64,000 nt of DNA from Streptomyces sp. NBC_01260 (GCF_036226405.1 NZ_CP108464.1:2108001-2172000); one strand, 5' to 3'; shown: positions 29,194 to 38,700, numbered from the stretch's first letter. A program made the numbers and translations. Notes: generated by a model not told the origin, from the sequence alone.

Positions 29194-30531
29194 TCAGGAT
29201 GCGGGCGTGGTGCTCGTCGCTCCGGCCGCCTGCTGCGGCTGCTCCCGCGGCTGACCGGCCGCGGCGACCCGGTTCAGGTCGATGTCGCGGGTCTCGCGCA
29301 TCGACAGGTAGACGATGAGGGAGACCGCGGCGCAGCCCGCCACGTACCAGTAGAAGCCGGATTCGGCCCCGGCGTCCTTGAACCAGAGCGCCACGTACTC
29401 GGCGGTGCCGCCGAACAGCGCGTTGGCGACGGCGTACGAGAGGCCGACCCCCAGGGCGCGGATGCCGGTCGGGAAGAGCTCGGCCTTCACACACGCGTTG
29501 ATGGACGTGTAGCCGGTGACCACGACCAGGGCGAGGAGCGCCAGGCCGAGCGCGGGCCAGAAGGTGTCGGCGTGCTTGAGCATCGTCATGATCGGCACGG
29601 TCAGGAAGGTCGAGCCGACGGCGAAGGTGATCAGCAGCGGACGGCGGCCGATCCGGTCGGACAGCATGCCGGCCAGCGGCTGGATGCACATGAAGACGAA
29701 CAGGGCGCAGAAGCTGACGAGCGAGGCGGTGGACTTGTCCATGCCGGCGCTCTTGGAGAGGAACTTGGTGAGGTAGGTGGTGTACGTGTAGTAGGCCACC
29801 GTCCCGCCCATGGTCAGCGCCATCACCAGGAACGCCTCGCGCCGGTGCTGCCAGAGCACCTTCAGCGTGCCGCGGTCCTGCTGCTCGGCGGTGCCGGACT
29901 CGGCGTACACCTCCGTCTCCAGCATGGAGCGGCGCAGATAGAAGACGATGGCGGCGCCGAGCGCGCCGACGACGAACGGGATGCGCCAGCCCCAGCTGTG
30001 CAGCGCCGCGTCGGACATGTTGCGCTGGAGGACGATCTGGAGGCCGAGGCCGACGAGTTGGCCGGCGGTCATGGAGACGTACTGGAAGCTGGAGGCGAAG
30101 CCGCGCTTCTCGGGGGCGGAGGCCTCGGTGAGGTAGGTGGCGCTGGCGGCGTACTCGCCGCCGACCGAGAGCCCCTGGAGCAGCCGGGCGAGCATCAGTA
30201 CGGCGACCCCGCCGTATCCGGCGACGTCGTAGGTGGGTGCGATGGAGATCAGGATCGCGGAGGCCGACATGAGGGTGACGGTGAGGGTGAGCGCGGCCTT
30301 GCGGCCCTTGCGGTCACCGATCCGGCCGAGCAGCCAGCCGCCGACCGGTCTCATGAAGAAGCCGACGGCGAAGATGCCCATCGTGTTCATGAGGTTGGCG
30401 GTCTCGTTGCCCTCGGGGAAGAACGAGTCCGCGAAGTAGACCGCGAAGGTCGCGTACACGAACCAGTCGAACCACTCGACCATGTTGCCGGCGGAGCCGA
30501 CCCAGATCTTCTTCCATTGCTCTCGTCCCAT
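29194..30531 (-). CDS. MHS-family MFS transporter (organic acid/zwitterion:H+ symporter)
   Basis: A 445-residue, 12-TM protein opening KKIWVGSAGNMVEWFDWFVYATFAVYFADSFFPEG, the hallmark of the metabolite:H+ symporter group (KgtP, ShiA, ProP). It also has RPVGGWLLGRIGDRKGRKAAL and LLQGLSVGGEYAASATYL. The substrate is unknown; alpha-ketoglutarate-, citrate- or betaine-like compounds are typical. It lies 77 bp after a TetR gene in the same direction and may be under its control. A hairpin GGTTGG-10-CCAACC sits directly before the ATG. Confidence 0.85.
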   Translation of the reverse strand: MGREQWKKIWVGSAGNMVEWFDWFVYATFAVYFADSFFPEGNETANLMNTMGIFAVGFFMRPVGGWLLGRIGDRKGRKAALTLTVTLMSASAILISIAPTYDVAGYGGVAVLMLARLLQGLSVGGEYAASATYLTEASAPEKRGFASSFQYVSMTAGQLVGLGLQIVLQRNMSDAALHSWGWRIPFVVGALGAAIVFYLRRSMLETEVYAESGTAEQQDRGTLKVLWQHRREAFLVMALTMGGTVAYYTYTTYLTKFLSKSAGMDKSTASLVSFCALFVFMCIQPLAGMLSDRIGRRPLLITFAVGSTFLTVPIMTMLKHADTFWPALGLALLALVVVTGYTSINACVKAELFPTGIRALGVGLSYAVANALFGGTAEYVALWFKDAGAESGFYWYVAGCAAVSLIVYLSMRETRDIDLNRVAAAGQPREQPQQAAGATSTTPAS

Positions 30532-30608
30532 GGTTGGTCACCGTGCCCCAACCACCGGAGAACTAACAAGGATGCAGAGGACAACGATCGGTCTTGGGCG
30601 CGTTGTGT

Positions 30609-31214
30609 TCACCGCACGAGCGAGTCCCGCAGGAACTCCTTCACATGGGAAAGGACTTGCCCGCGGCCGGTACCGGGGATGCCGACGGCGACATGGACGC
30701 TGAAGCCGTCCAGAAGGGCGCGCAGCCGGGTGGCGAAGCGGTCCGGGTCCACGGCGCGGAACTCGCCGCGCGAGATGCCCTCGGCCAGCAGCGCCACCAG
30801 GTCCCGGTGCCAGGCCCCCTCGATGGCGGCCATCCGGCCGCGGGCGTCGGCGTCCGCGTTCTGCGAGCGGTTCCAGACCTCCAGCCAGAGCGTCCAGTGG
30901 GGGTCGCGCGGCCCTTCGGGGACATACAGGCGCACATAGGCGTCGAGCCGCTGGGCGGCGGACGCCTGCCGGGAGAGCAGGGCGCCGCGCTCGGCGCCGA
31001 GCCGGCCCTCGCTCCACTCCAGGGTCTGCAGCAGCAGCTCGTCCTTGGTCCGGAAGTAGTACAGCAGGTGCCCGCTGCTCATCCCGACCTCCCGCCCGAG
31101 CCCGGCCATGGTCAGCCCGTCGAGTCCGCGCTCGGCGATGGTGGCCATGGCGGCGACGAGCAGGGACTCGCGGGGCGGGGCCGTGTTGCGCCGCCGGGCG
31201 GGGGGCGGGGTCAT
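30609..31214 (-). CDS. TetR/BetI-type transcriptional regulator
   Basis: A 201-residue repressor. The N-terminal helix-turn-helix is SLLVAAMATIAERGLDGLTMAGLGREVGMSSGHLLYYFRTKDELLLQTL, followed by a helical ligand domain (WTLWLEVWNRSQNADADARGRM) in the BetI style. It is placed between the agmatine deiminase gene (57 bp upstream) and the MHS transporter (77 bp downstream), all leftward, so it likely regulates this cluster. The effector is unknown; a polyamine or a related amine is a reasonable guess. Confidence 0.88.
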   Translation of the reverse strand: MTPPPARRRNTAPPRESLLVAAMATIAERGLDGLTMAGLGREVGMSSGHLLYYFRTKDELLLQTLEWSEGRLGAERGALLSRQASAAQRLDAYVRLYVPEGPRDPHWTLWLEVWNRSQNADADARGRMAAIEGAWHRDLVALLAEGISRGEFRAVDPDRFATRLRALLDGFSVHVAVGIPGTGRGQVLSHVKEFLRDSLVR

Positions 31215-31271
31215 CGGGCGGCCGGTGCGCTGAGCGTCTCGTTCACCCGTACGTTCTACCGGATCCGCCGG

Positions 31272-32297
31272 TCAGCCGCGTACCGCGGGCTGCTGCTGGG
31301 TGATGCAGTGGATGCCGCCGCCGCCCGCGAAGATCGTGCGGGCGTCGACCAGGGTGACGCTGCGTCCGGGGTACAGACGCCGGAAGATTCCGGCCGCGTT
31401 CTCGTCCCGGGGGTCGTTGAAGCCGCACAGAACGACGCCGCCGTTGCAGACGTAGTGGTTGATGTAGGAGTAGTCGACCCAGTGGCCCTCCTCGTCCCGC
31501 ACCGCGGTCGGGGCCGGGACCTCGACGACCTGGAGGGCGCGGCCCCGCGCGTCGGTCCGGGAGCGGAGCAGCTCCACGTTCTCCTTGCAGAGCTGGTGGT
31601 CGGGGTGGGACGGGTCCGGCTGGGTGTGGACGACGACCACTCCGGGTCCGGCGAACGCGGCGACGATGTCGACATGGCCGAGGGTGCCGAAGCCGTGCGG
31701 CGGGTAGTCGCCGGTCAGGCCGCGCTTGAGCCAGATCGCCTTCGTGGTGCCGAGCCTGGCGTGGATCTCGGCCTCGACCTGCTCCTTCGTCCAGCCCGGG
31801 TTCCGCTCGGGGCCGAGCTGCACGGTCTCGGTGAGCAGTACGGTGCCCTCGCCGTCGACGTGGATGCCGCCGCCCTCGTTGACCAGGGGCGAGCTGTGCA
31901 CCGGGACCCCGGCGAGGTCCGCGACCTGACGGGCGATCTTCGCGTCGTGCTCCCAGTCGGCCCAGTCCTGCGCGCCCCAGCCGTTGAAGACCCAGTCCAC
32001 CGCGGCCAGCCGGCTGCCGTCGCTGACGAAGGTCGGCCCGATGTCGCGCATCCAGGCGTCGTCCAGCTCCCGTTCGACCAGCTCGATGTCCGGGCCGAGG
32101 AGGGTGCGGGCGTGCTGCGACTGCCCGGTCGGGACGACCATGGTCACCGGCTCGAAGCGGCGTACCGCACGGGCCACGGCGGCCCACGCCGCGCGGGACT
32201 CGGCGAGGTCGTCACCGGTGAACGTGGCGTTGGGGCCGGGCCAGGCCATCCAGGTGCGCTCGTGCGGGGCCCACTCGGCCGGCATACGGAAGGTCAT
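31272..32297 (-). CDS. aguA: Agmatine deiminase
   Basis: A 341-residue enzyme converting agmatine to N-carbamoylputrescine plus ammonia. Guanidine-group-modifying fold with MPAEWAPHERTWMAWPG at the N-terminus, DAWMRDIGPTFV, VNEGGGIHVDGEGTVLLTE, and the catalytic Cys in IFAGGGGIHCITQQQP; all key elements are present. The ATG at 32297 follows AGGAG. It lies 73 bp after the urease alpha-like gene, suggesting a common transcript. The usual next enzyme, N-carbamoylputrescine amidohydrolase (nitrilase type), is not in the window. Confidence 0.92.
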   Translation of the reverse strand: MTFRMPAEWAPHERTWMAWPGPNATFTGDDLAESRAAWAAVARAVRRFEPVTMVVPTGQSQHARTLLGPDIELVERELDDAWMRDIGPTFVSDGSRLAAVDWVFNGWGAQDWADWEHDAKIARQVADLAGVPVHSSPLVNEGGGIHVDGEGTVLLTETVQLGPERNPGWTKEQVEAEIHARLGTTKAIWLKRGLTGDYPPHGFGTLGHVDIVAAFAGPGVVVVHTQPDPSHPDHQLCKENVELLRSRTDARGRALQVVEVPAPTAVRDEEGHWVDYSYINHYVCNGGVVLCGFNDPRDENAAGIFRRLYPGRSVTLVDARTIFAGGGGIHCITQQQPAVRG

Positions 32298-32370
32298 GTC
32301 GTCGGACTCCTGAAGGCTGTGTGTCGTGGAGCGTGCGTCGTGGAGCAGTGCTTCGTGAAGCGCCGTGCTT

Positions 32371-34053
32371 CTACAGGAAATAGAGGCGGTTGAGCGAAAT
32401 CGAGTCGGCGGGGGCGGACCGCACCGGCGCCCCGTCCAGCGTCACCAGACCGCTGTCGCCGTTCACCCCCACCTCCCCGATCCGGGAGTTGAGCCGGAGA
32501 TCCGCCGGGCCGATCGAGCGGGTGCCGCGTACGGCGACCCTGCGCCGCCGGGTCGGCATCAGGTCGGAGCCGAGATCGATGGCGGCCTTCGCCACGAAGG
32601 CCACCGAGAGATCGGCCGGGGTCGCGCCGTGCCCGCCGAACAGCGGTCCCAGGACCAGCGGTTCACAGGTGTCGGTCGCCGCGTTGGGGTCGCCCGTCAC
32701 TCCCCAGGCGGGGAAGCCCGACTTCAGTACCAGTTGCGGCTTCGCGCCGAAGAACTGCGGCTTCCACAGGACGATGTCGGCGAGCTTGCCCACCTCGATC
32801 GAGCCGATCTCGTCGCCGAGACCGTGCGCGATGGCCGGGTTGATCGTCAGCTTCGCCACGTAGCGCAGCACCCGGGCGTTGTCGTCGTGCGGTCCGTCGC
32901 CCTCCAGCGGGCCCAGCTCCGCCTTCATCTTGCCGGCCATCGCGAAGGTGCGGCGCACGGTCTCGCCCGCACGCCCCATCCCCTGCGCGTCCGAGGAGGT
33001 GATGCCGATCGCGCCGAGGTCGTGCAGCACGTCCTCGGCCCCCATCGTCCCCGCCCTGATCCGGTCGCGCGCCATGGCCGCGTCACCGGGCAGATCCGTC
33101 TTCAGGTCATGGACGGAGACGATCATCCCGTAGTGCTCGGCCACCGCGTCCCGGCCGAACGGCAGCGTCGGGTTGGTGGACGAGCCGATGACGTTCCGTA
33201 CGCCCGCCATCTTCAGCACGTTCGGGACGTGTCCGCCGCCGCACCCCTCGATGTGGAAGGCGTGGATCGTCCGGCCGTCCAGGACGCTCAGGGTGTCCTC
33301 GACCGACAGGCATTCGTTGAGGCCGTCCGAGTGCAGGGCGACCTGGACGTCGTGCTCCTCCGCGACCCGCAGGGCGGTGTCGAGGGCGCGGGTGTGCGCG
33401 CCCATGTCCTCGTGGACCTTGAAGCCGGACGCGCCGCCCTCGGCGAGCGCCTCCACCAGCGGCGCGTCGTCGGAGGACGAACCGCGGGCCAGGAAGCCGA
33501 TGTTGACCGGCCAGGCGTCGAAGGCGCTGAACGCGTGGCGCAGTGCCCACGGCGAGTTCACGCCGACGCCCCAGACCGGGCCGAACTCCTGACCGATGAC
33601 CGTGGTGACGCCGGAGGACAGCGACGCCTCCATGATGCGCGGCGAGAGCAGATGGACATGGGTGTCGACGGCACCGGCGGTGGCGATCAGGCCCTCGCCG
33701 GAGACGATGCTGGTGCCCGTACCGACGACGACGTCCACCCCGTCGAGCGTGTCCGGGTTCCCGGCCCGCCCGATCGCGTGGATGCGGCCTTCGCGGATGC
33801 CGATGGAGACCTTCCGGATGCCCTGGACCGCGTCGATGACCAGCACGTTGCTGATGACGACGTCGCAGGTGTCACGGACGGCCGCGGCCTTGAGGTGCAG
33901 CCCGTCGCGCGCGGTCTTGCCGAATCCGGCCAGGAACTCGTCGCCGTGGCGCTGCGCGTCCGACTCGACGCGCACCACAAGCCCGGAGTCGCCCAGCACG
34001 ACCCGGTCCCCGGTGCGCGGTCCGTGGACCGACGCGTACTCGTAGGGGTCCAT
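32371..34053 (-). CDS. ureC: Urease alpha subunit-like metallohydrolase (divergent, no accessory genes nearby)
   Basis: The protein has 560 residues. Nickel ligands of urease are conserved: DTHVHLLSP (two His), the carbamylated Lys and His in GASGFKVHED, VALHSDGLNE, AFHIEGCGGGHVPN and the Asp in TSSDAQGMGR. The mobile flap, VCHHLD in classical ureases, reads VSVHDLK. The flap Cys is Val, the catalytic His is kept, and the next His is Asp; the Trp after HED is Met. The flap Arg (DRIR) is kept. Activity on urea is possible but the pocket differs. No ureD/E/F/G is in the window. The start overlaps the stop of the fused ureAB gene (TGATG). Confidence 0.85.
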   Translation of the reverse strand: MDPYEYASVHGPRTGDRVVLGDSGLVVRVESDAQRHGDEFLAGFGKTARDGLHLKAAAVRDTCDVVISNVLVIDAVQGIRKVSIGIREGRIHAIGRAGNPDTLDGVDVVVGTGTSIVSGEGLIATAGAVDTHVHLLSPRIMEASLSSGVTTVIGQEFGPVWGVGVNSPWALRHAFSAFDAWPVNIGFLARGSSSDDAPLVEALAEGGASGFKVHEDMGAHTRALDTALRVAEEHDVQVALHSDGLNECLSVEDTLSVLDGRTIHAFHIEGCGGGHVPNVLKMAGVRNVIGSSTNPTLPFGRDAVAEHYGMIVSVHDLKTDLPGDAAMARDRIRAGTMGAEDVLHDLGAIGITSSDAQGMGRAGETVRRTFAMAGKMKAELGPLEGDGPHDDNARVLRYVAKLTINPAIAHGLGDEIGSIEVGKLADIVLWKPQFFGAKPQLVLKSGFPAWGVTGDPNAATDTCEPLVLGPLFGGHGATPADLSVAFVAKAAIDLGSDLMPTRRRRVAVRGTRSIGPADLRLNSRIGEVGVNGDSGLVTLDGAPVRSAPADSISLNRLYFL

Positions 34054-34751
34054 CAGGCGTTGCCCTCCGCTCCCAGATAGCCGCAGGCCACCGCACGTCG
34101 CAGGGCCTCCTCCTTCGCACCGGGCGCGTCCAGCGGACCGTCGACGAGACCGGCGAAGCCGATCGCGATCCGGGCGCCGCCGATCGGCAGCAGACCGACC
34201 TCGGCCTCGCCGCCCGGGCCGAACCGGACCGACGATCCGGCCGGGACGCACAGCCGCATTCCGTACGCGGCCGCCCGGTCGAAGTCGAGCCGGGGGTTGG
34301 CCTCGAAGAAGTGGAAGTGCGAGGTGACGCTGACCGGGACGGTCGCGGTGTTGCGCACGGTCAGCCGCAGCGCGGGTTCCGGTTCGGCGTGCGGCGGGGC
34401 AGGCAGCACCGCGCCGGGGGCGCTGTCGCCCAGCCGCGTACCGGCACCGGCGCCTATCGGATCGGTCACCACGGCCAGCCGCGATCCGTCGTCGAAGACG
34501 GCCTCCACATGCACCTCGGTGACCACGTCCGCCACTCCGGGCAGCACGTCGTCGGCGCCGAGCACAGCGCGGGCGGCCGCGATCGCCTCCGCGAGCCGCC
34601 GCCCGTCGCGGGCCGCCTCGCAGACGGTGTCCGCGACGAGCGCGGTCGCCTCGGGGACATTGAGCCTCAGCCCGCGCGCCCGTCGGGCCCGCGCCAGTTC
34701 GGCCGCACCGAAGAGCAGCAGCCGGTCACGCTCGCTCGGGGTCAGTCGCAC
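34053..34751 (-). CDS. ureAB: Fused urease gamma-beta subunit
   Basis: A 232-residue fusion. Residues 1-100 are gamma-like (RLTPSERDRLLLFGAAELARARRARGLRLNVPEATALVAD) and about 120-225 beta-like (RNTATVPVSVTSHFHFFEANPRLDFDRAAAYGMRLCVPAGSSVRF). Fusion of UreA and UreB is known from Helicobacter and from a second urease set in Streptomyces. The GTG at 34749-34751 follows AGGAGG and removes a longer, unsupported N-terminus. It heads the leftward cluster (alpha subunit, agmatine deiminase, TetR, transporter) and is divergent from the permease gene. Confidence 0.85.
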   Translation of the reverse strand: MRLTPSERDRLLLFGAAELARARRARGLRLNVPEATALVADTVCEAARDGRRLAEAIAAARAVLGADDVLPGVADVVTEVHVEAVFDDGSRLAVVTDPIGAGAGTRLGDSAPGAVLPAPPHAEPEPALRLTVRNTATVPVSVTSHFHFFEANPRLDFDRAAAYGMRLCVPAGSSVRFGPGGEAEVGLLPIGGARIAIGFAGLVDGPLDAPGAKEEALRRAVACGYLGAEGNA

Positions 34752-34766
34752 GTCACCACACCTCCT

Positions 34767-34863
34767 GTTTGAACACCACTCTAACCATGACTCCACTCCA
34801 TCCGGAACACCGAGATCATTGACGGGCCGCACCGGATTAGGTCACATTGAGCAGCACTCAAAC
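34767..34863. promoter_or_regulatory. Divergent promoter region with inverted GTTTGA-N6-CTC elements
   Basis: GTTTGAacaccaCTC (34767-34781) and, inverted, GAGcagcacTCAAAC (34849-34863) flank the 135-bp gap between ureAB and the permease. The matching spacing suggests two half-sites of one regulator acting on both transcripts. Confidence 0.4.
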
Positions 34864-34886
34864 AGTCGAACGTCAGGGGCGGCCTC

Positions 34887-36323
34887 ATGCCGATCGAACA
34901 GCACGGAGTCGACACCATCCCGGAGGCGGAGCGCACCAGTACCCCGCGCGATCTCGTCTCGATCCTGCTCGGATCGAACCTCTGCCTGGGCGTGATCGTC
35001 TTCGGCTGGCTCCCGGTCTCCTTCGGCCTGGGGGTGTGGCCCGCGGTGAGCTCGATCGTCGTCGGCACGGTCGTCGGGGTGGCGGTCACCGCACCGCTCG
35101 CCCTGGTCTCGCTGCGCACGGCGACGAATCTGTCGACCTCCAGCGGCGCGGCCTTCGGCGTACGCGGCCGGCTGGTCGGCTCCGTCGTCGGGCTGCTGCT
35201 CGCGCTGGGCTATACCGCGCTCACCCTGTGGATCGGCGGTGATGTGATGGTCGGCACCCTGGCCCGCATCGCCGGACTGCCGGCCGGCGGCCTCTCGCAC
35301 ACCCTGGTCTACGCGCTCCTGGCCGCCTGCACCGTCGTCGGCGCGGTGTACGGATACCGGCTGCTGCTGCGCCTGAGCAAGATCCTCGCGGTCGGCATGA
35401 CCGTGCTGCTGCTGATCGGCCTGATCGCCTACGCACCGGACCTCACGACGGCGGCCCCGCCGGACACCCCGTATCTGCTCGGCTCGTTCTGGCCCACCTG
35501 GGCACTGTCCGCCGTGGCCGCCGGGCTGAGCGGCCCGATCGCCTTCATCACGCTGCTCGGCGACTACACCCGGTACATCTCACCGGTCCGGCACCAGCCG
35601 CGCCGCGTGCTGCGGGCCACCTGTCTCGGCCTGGCCGTCGGGCTGCTGGTCCCGCAGCTCTTCGGTACGTACACCGCGCTCGCGGCCCGCGCCTCGCTCG
35701 ACTACGCGGGTCCGCTGGTCGCCGCCGCGCCCGCCTGGTACCTGATCCCGCTGCTCCTGGCCGCCACCGCGGGCTCGGTGGGCAACGCCGGGCTGATGCT
35801 CTATTCGATGGGCCTCGACCTGGACGCGATCCTGCCCCGCGCCACCCGGGCACGGGCCACGCTGGTCGTCGCCGGGGTCGCCACGGCGTTCGTGTTCCTG
35901 GGCCACTTCGTGTGGAACGCGCAGTCGGCGATGACGTCGTTCGTGCTGCTGCTCACCGCGATCGGCACGCCCTGGGCGGTCATCACGATGATCTCGCACC
36001 TGCGCTGCCGGGGTACGTACGACGCGGAGGCCCTGCAGGTCTACAACCGGGGCACCCGGGGCGGCGTCTACTGGTTCCGGGCCGGCTGGCAGCCGCACGC
36101 CACCTTCGGCTGGGCGCTCGGCGCCGCGGTGGGCCTGTGCGGCGTCTCCACCCCGCTCTACGAGGGGCCGCTGCTCGCGCTGACCGGCGGGGTGGACTGC
36201 AGCTTCGTGCTGTCGGGGCTGGTGGGCGGGGTGACGTACACCGTACTGACCCGGCGTGGCCCACGCGGCGCCGCCGGCCGGGCTCGCGGACAAGCCCGGC
36301 CGGCGGCTCAGCACACGCCTTAG
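34887..36323 (+). CDS. Nucleobase:cation symporter (CodB/NCS1-like permease)
   Basis: A 478-residue, about 12-TM NCS1-type permease. The N-terminal segment [29 protein letters not shown] and the central [16 protein letters not shown] are typical of cytosine/purine/allantoin permeases. The C-terminal loop [24 protein letters not shown] is common in the actinobacterial members. Next to a urease-like and an agmatine deiminase gene it may import a ureido- or guanidino-compound or nucleobase. The last codons contain a perfect 15-bp hairpin, and the stop overlaps that of ilvE. Confidence 0.85.
   Translation: MPIEQHGVDTIPEAERTSTPRDLVSILLGSNLCLGVIVFGWLPVSFGLGVWPAVSSIVVGTVVGVAVTAPLALVSLRTATNLSTSSGAAFGVRGRLVGSVVGLLLALGYTALTLWIGGDVMVGTLARIAGLPAGGLSHTLVYALLAACTVVGAVYGYRLLLRLSKILAVGMTVLLLIGLIAYAPDLTTAAPPDTPYLLGSFWPTWALSAVAAGLSGPIAFITLLGDYTRYISPVRHQPRRVLRATCLGLAVGLLVPQLFGTYTALAARASLDYAGPLVAAAPAWYLIPLLLAATAGSVGNAGLMLYSMGLDLDAILPRATRARATLVVAGVATAFVFLGHFVWNAQSAMTSFVLLLTAIGTPWAVITMISHLRCRGTYDAEALQVYNRGTRGGVYWFRAGWQPHATFGWALGAAVGLCGVSTPLYEGPLLALTGGVDCSFVLSGLVGGVTYTVLTRRGPRGAAGRARGQARPAAQHTP
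36270..36307. terminator. Bidirectional terminator hairpin inside the permease 3' end
   Basis: GCCGCCGGCCGGGCT (36270-36284) and AGCCCGGCCGGCGGC (36293-36307) form a perfect 15-bp stem with an 8-nt loop. It lies within the last 20 codons of the permease and 13 bp past the ilvE stop, so it can end ilvE transcription while coding for the permease tail. Confidence 0.6.
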
Positions 36324-37408
36324 CCGAGCGGGTGCATCCAGCCGTGGGTGTCCTCGGCGATGCCGCGCTGGATGTCCAGCAGGCGCTCGCGCAGCTTGAG
36401 GGTGACCGGGCCGGGCGTGCCGTCGCCCTGGGCCCACTCGCCGCCGGCGCTCTTCACGATGCCGACGGGGGTGATGACGGCGGCGGTGCCGCAGGCGAAG
36501 ACCTCGGTGAGCGTGCCGTTCGCCGAGTCGTCGCGCCACTGGTCGATCGAGACGCGGCTCTCCTCGGACTCGTGACCGAGGTCCCGCGCGAGCTTGAGGA
36601 GCGAGTCACGGGTGATGCCGGCGAGGAGCGAGCCGGTCAGCGCCGGGGTGACGATCCGGTCCCCGTACACGAAGTACAGGTTCATCCCACCGAGCTCCTC
36701 GACCCACTTGTGCTCGACGGCGTCGAGGTAGGCGACCTGGTCGCAGCCCTTCGTGGCGGCCTCGGCCTGGGCCAGCAGGGACGCGGCGTAGTTGCCGCCG
36801 GTCTTGGCGTCGCCCATGCCGCCGGGGACGGCGCGCACCCGGTCCTCGGAGAGCCAGATGGAGACCGGCTTCACACCGCCGGGGAAATAGGCGCCGGCCG
36901 GTGAGGCGATCACCAGGAAGAGGTACTCGTTGGCGGGCCGCACACCGAGGCCGACCTCGGTCGCGATCATGAAGGGGCGCAGGTACAGCGACTCCTCGCC
37001 GCCGTGCTCCGGGACCCAGGCCGCGTCCTGCTGGATGAGCGCGTCGCAGGCCGCGACGAACGTCTCGACGGGCAGCTCCGGCATGGCGAGCCGGTGGGCG
37101 GAGGACCGGAAGCGCTCGGCGTTGGCCTCGGGGCGGAAGGTGGCGACCGAGCCGTCGGGCTGACGGTAGGCCTTGAGGCCCTCGAAGATCTCCTGGCCGT
37201 AGTGCAGCGTCATGTTGGCCGGGTCGATCGACAGCGGCGCGTACGGAACGAGCTGGGCGTCGTGCCAGCCGCGGCCTTCGGTCCACTTGATCGTCACCAT
37301 GTGGTCGGTGAAGTAGCGGCCGAATCCGGGCTTGACCAGGATCGCCTCGCGCTCCGCGTCGGACAGCGGGTGCGAGGAGGGCTTGAGCTCGATCGTGGGC
37401 GTCGTCAT
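36320..37408 (-). CDS. ilvE: Branched-chain amino acid aminotransferase
   Basis: A 362-residue PLP enzyme performing the last step of Ile, Leu and Val synthesis. Fold-type IV BCAT of the eukaryote/actinobacterial group: [28 protein letters not shown], the PLP-lysine in [19 protein letters not shown], and [12 protein letters not shown] plus [17 protein letters not shown]. It is monocistronic in appearance, with 240 bp before leuB's stop upstream and an overlapping convergent stop with the permease. No attenuator-like A-tract or leader peptide is seen in its 5' region. Confidence 0.95.
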   Translation of the reverse strand: MTTPTIELKPSSHPLSDAEREAILVKPGFGRYFTDHMVTIKWTEGRGWHDAQLVPYAPLSIDPANMTLHYGQEIFEGLKAYRQPDGSVATFRPEANAERFRSSAHRLAMPELPVETFVAACDALIQQDAAWVPEHGGEESLYLRPFMIATEVGLGVRPANEYLFLVIASPAGAYFPGGVKPVSIWLSEDRVRAVPGGMGDAKTGGNYAASLLAQAEAATKGCDQVAYLDAVEHKWVEELGGMNLYFVYGDRIVTPALTGSLLAGITRDSLLKLARDLGHESEESRVSIDQWRDDSANGTLTEVFACGTAAVITPVGIVKSAGGEWAQGDGTPGPVTLKLRERLLDIQRGIAEDTHGWMHPLG

Positions 37409-37598
37409 GAGTACGTGTCCTTCACCGGTTTTGTGTGTGTAGGACCGCGCCCACGCCCACGCGTGCCGGACAAGTGCTAGGACGTCCGAGCTTCATGGCG
37501 AGCCACGGCCCGTTCGATTATCTCTCGCGGGAGGCCGTGCACGAAATGACGTGTGTGCGGTCCAGGGTTCGATGGTGACACCCGGGGCCGCACAGGAG

Positions 37599-37631
37599 AA
37601 GCCGCCGGGTGCCTGTGGGACCCGGCGGCTT
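37599..37631 (-). terminator. leuB terminator
   Basis: AAGCCGCCGGGT (37599-37610) and ACCCGGCGGCTT (37620-37631) form a perfect 12-bp stem with a 9-nt loop, 17 bp after the leuB stop. Confidence 0.75.
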
Positions 37632-37647
37632 TGAGGCAGTCGTCGGA

Positions 37648-38688
37648 TCAGCCCGCTACGCGTACCGCGAGCGCGTCACCGATCTCGTCGGTGCTGCGTG
37701 CGGTCCCGTCGCGCTCCGCGAGGTCGGCTGAGACCGCGTCCTCGATGCGCACGGCCTGGGCCTCGTGGCCGAGGTGGCGCAGCAGGAGGGCGACGGAGAG
37801 GATCGTCGCGGTCGGGTCGGCCTTGCCCTGGCCCGCGATGTCGGGGGCGGAGCCGTGGACCGGCTCGAACATCGACGGGAAGGCGCCCGTCGGGTTGATG
37901 TTGCCCGAGGCGGCCAGGCCGATACCGCCGGAGACGGCCGCGGCGAGGTCGGTCAGGATGTCACCGAAGAGGTTGTCGGTGACGATGACGTCGAAACGCT
38001 CCGGCTGGGTGACGAAGAAGATCGTCGCGGCGTCGACGTGCAGATAGTCGGTGGTGACCTGGGGGTACTCGGCCGCCACCTTGTCGAAGGTGTTCTTCCA
38101 CAGGTGGCCCGCGTACACGAGGACGTTGTTCTTGTGGACCAGCGTCAGCTTCTTGCGCGGACGGGCGGCGGCCCGCTCGAAGGCGTCACGCACGACCCGC
38201 TCGACACCGAAGGCGGTGTTGAGGCTGACCTCGGTGGCGACCTCGTGCTCGGTACCGGTGCGCAGCGAACCGCCGTTGCCGGTGTACGGACCCTCGGTGC
38301 CCTCGCGGACGACGACGAAGTCGATGTCCGGACGGCCGGCCAGCGGGGTCTCGGTGTTCGGGAACAGCTTCGACGGCCGCAGGTTGATGAAGTGGTCGAA
38401 GGCGAAACGCAGCTTCAGCAGCAGCCCGCGCTCCAGGACGCCGGACGGCACCGAGGGGTCACCGATCGCGCCGAGCAGGATGGCGTCGTGGCCCTTGAGG
38501 GCTTCCAGCTCCGCGTCCGGGAGGGTTTCGCCGGTGCGGTGCCAGCGCTGGGCGCCGAGGTCGTACTCCTTGGTCTCCAGCTTCACATCCTGCGGGAGAA
38601 CAGCGTTGAGGACCTTGAGGCCCTGGGCCACGACCTCCCGGCCGATACCGTCACCGGGGATCACTGCGAGATTGATGCTGCGAGACAT
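37648..38688 (-). CDS. leuB: 3-Isopropylmalate dehydrogenase
   Basis: A 346-residue NAD-dependent decarboxylating dehydrogenase of leucine synthesis. Motifs are [12 protein letters not shown], the substrate arginines in [17 protein letters not shown] and [12 protein letters not shown], catalytic Lys/Tyr region [12 protein letters not shown], and metal-binding [22 protein letters not shown]. Length is normal. It is transcribed alone, with a candidate -10 TAGGGT placed so that transcription would begin at the ATG itself (leaderless). Confidence 0.95.
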   Translation of the reverse strand: MSRSINLAVIPGDGIGREVVAQGLKVLNAVLPQDVKLETKEYDLGAQRWHRTGETLPDAELEALKGHDAILLGAIGDPSVPSGVLERGLLLKLRFAFDHFINLRPSKLFPNTETPLAGRPDIDFVVVREGTEGPYTGNGGSLRTGTEHEVATEVSLNTAFGVERVVRDAFERAAARPRKKLTLVHKNNVLVYAGHLWKNTFDKVAAEYPQVTTDYLHVDAATIFFVTQPERFDVIVTDNLFGDILTDLAAAVSGGIGLAASGNINPTGAFPSMFEPVHGSAPDIAGQGKADPTATILSVALLLRHLGHEAQAVRIEDAVSADLAERDGTARSTDEIGDALAVRVAG

Positions 38689-38694
38689 GTCCGC

Positions 38695-38700
38695 ACCCTA
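38695..38700 (-). promoter_or_regulatory. Candidate leuB -10 box (TAGGGT), leaderless start
   Basis: TAGGGT on the minus strand ends six bases before the leuB ATG (38688). The usual 7-nt distance to the start site would put +1 on the A of ATG. There is no Shine-Dalgarno before leuB, which supports leaderless translation. The -35 is weak. Confidence 0.4.

Noticed and set aside
37409..37598. An attenuator before ilvE
   Set aside because: No leader frame rich in branched-chain codons and no U-tract hairpin were found in this gap.
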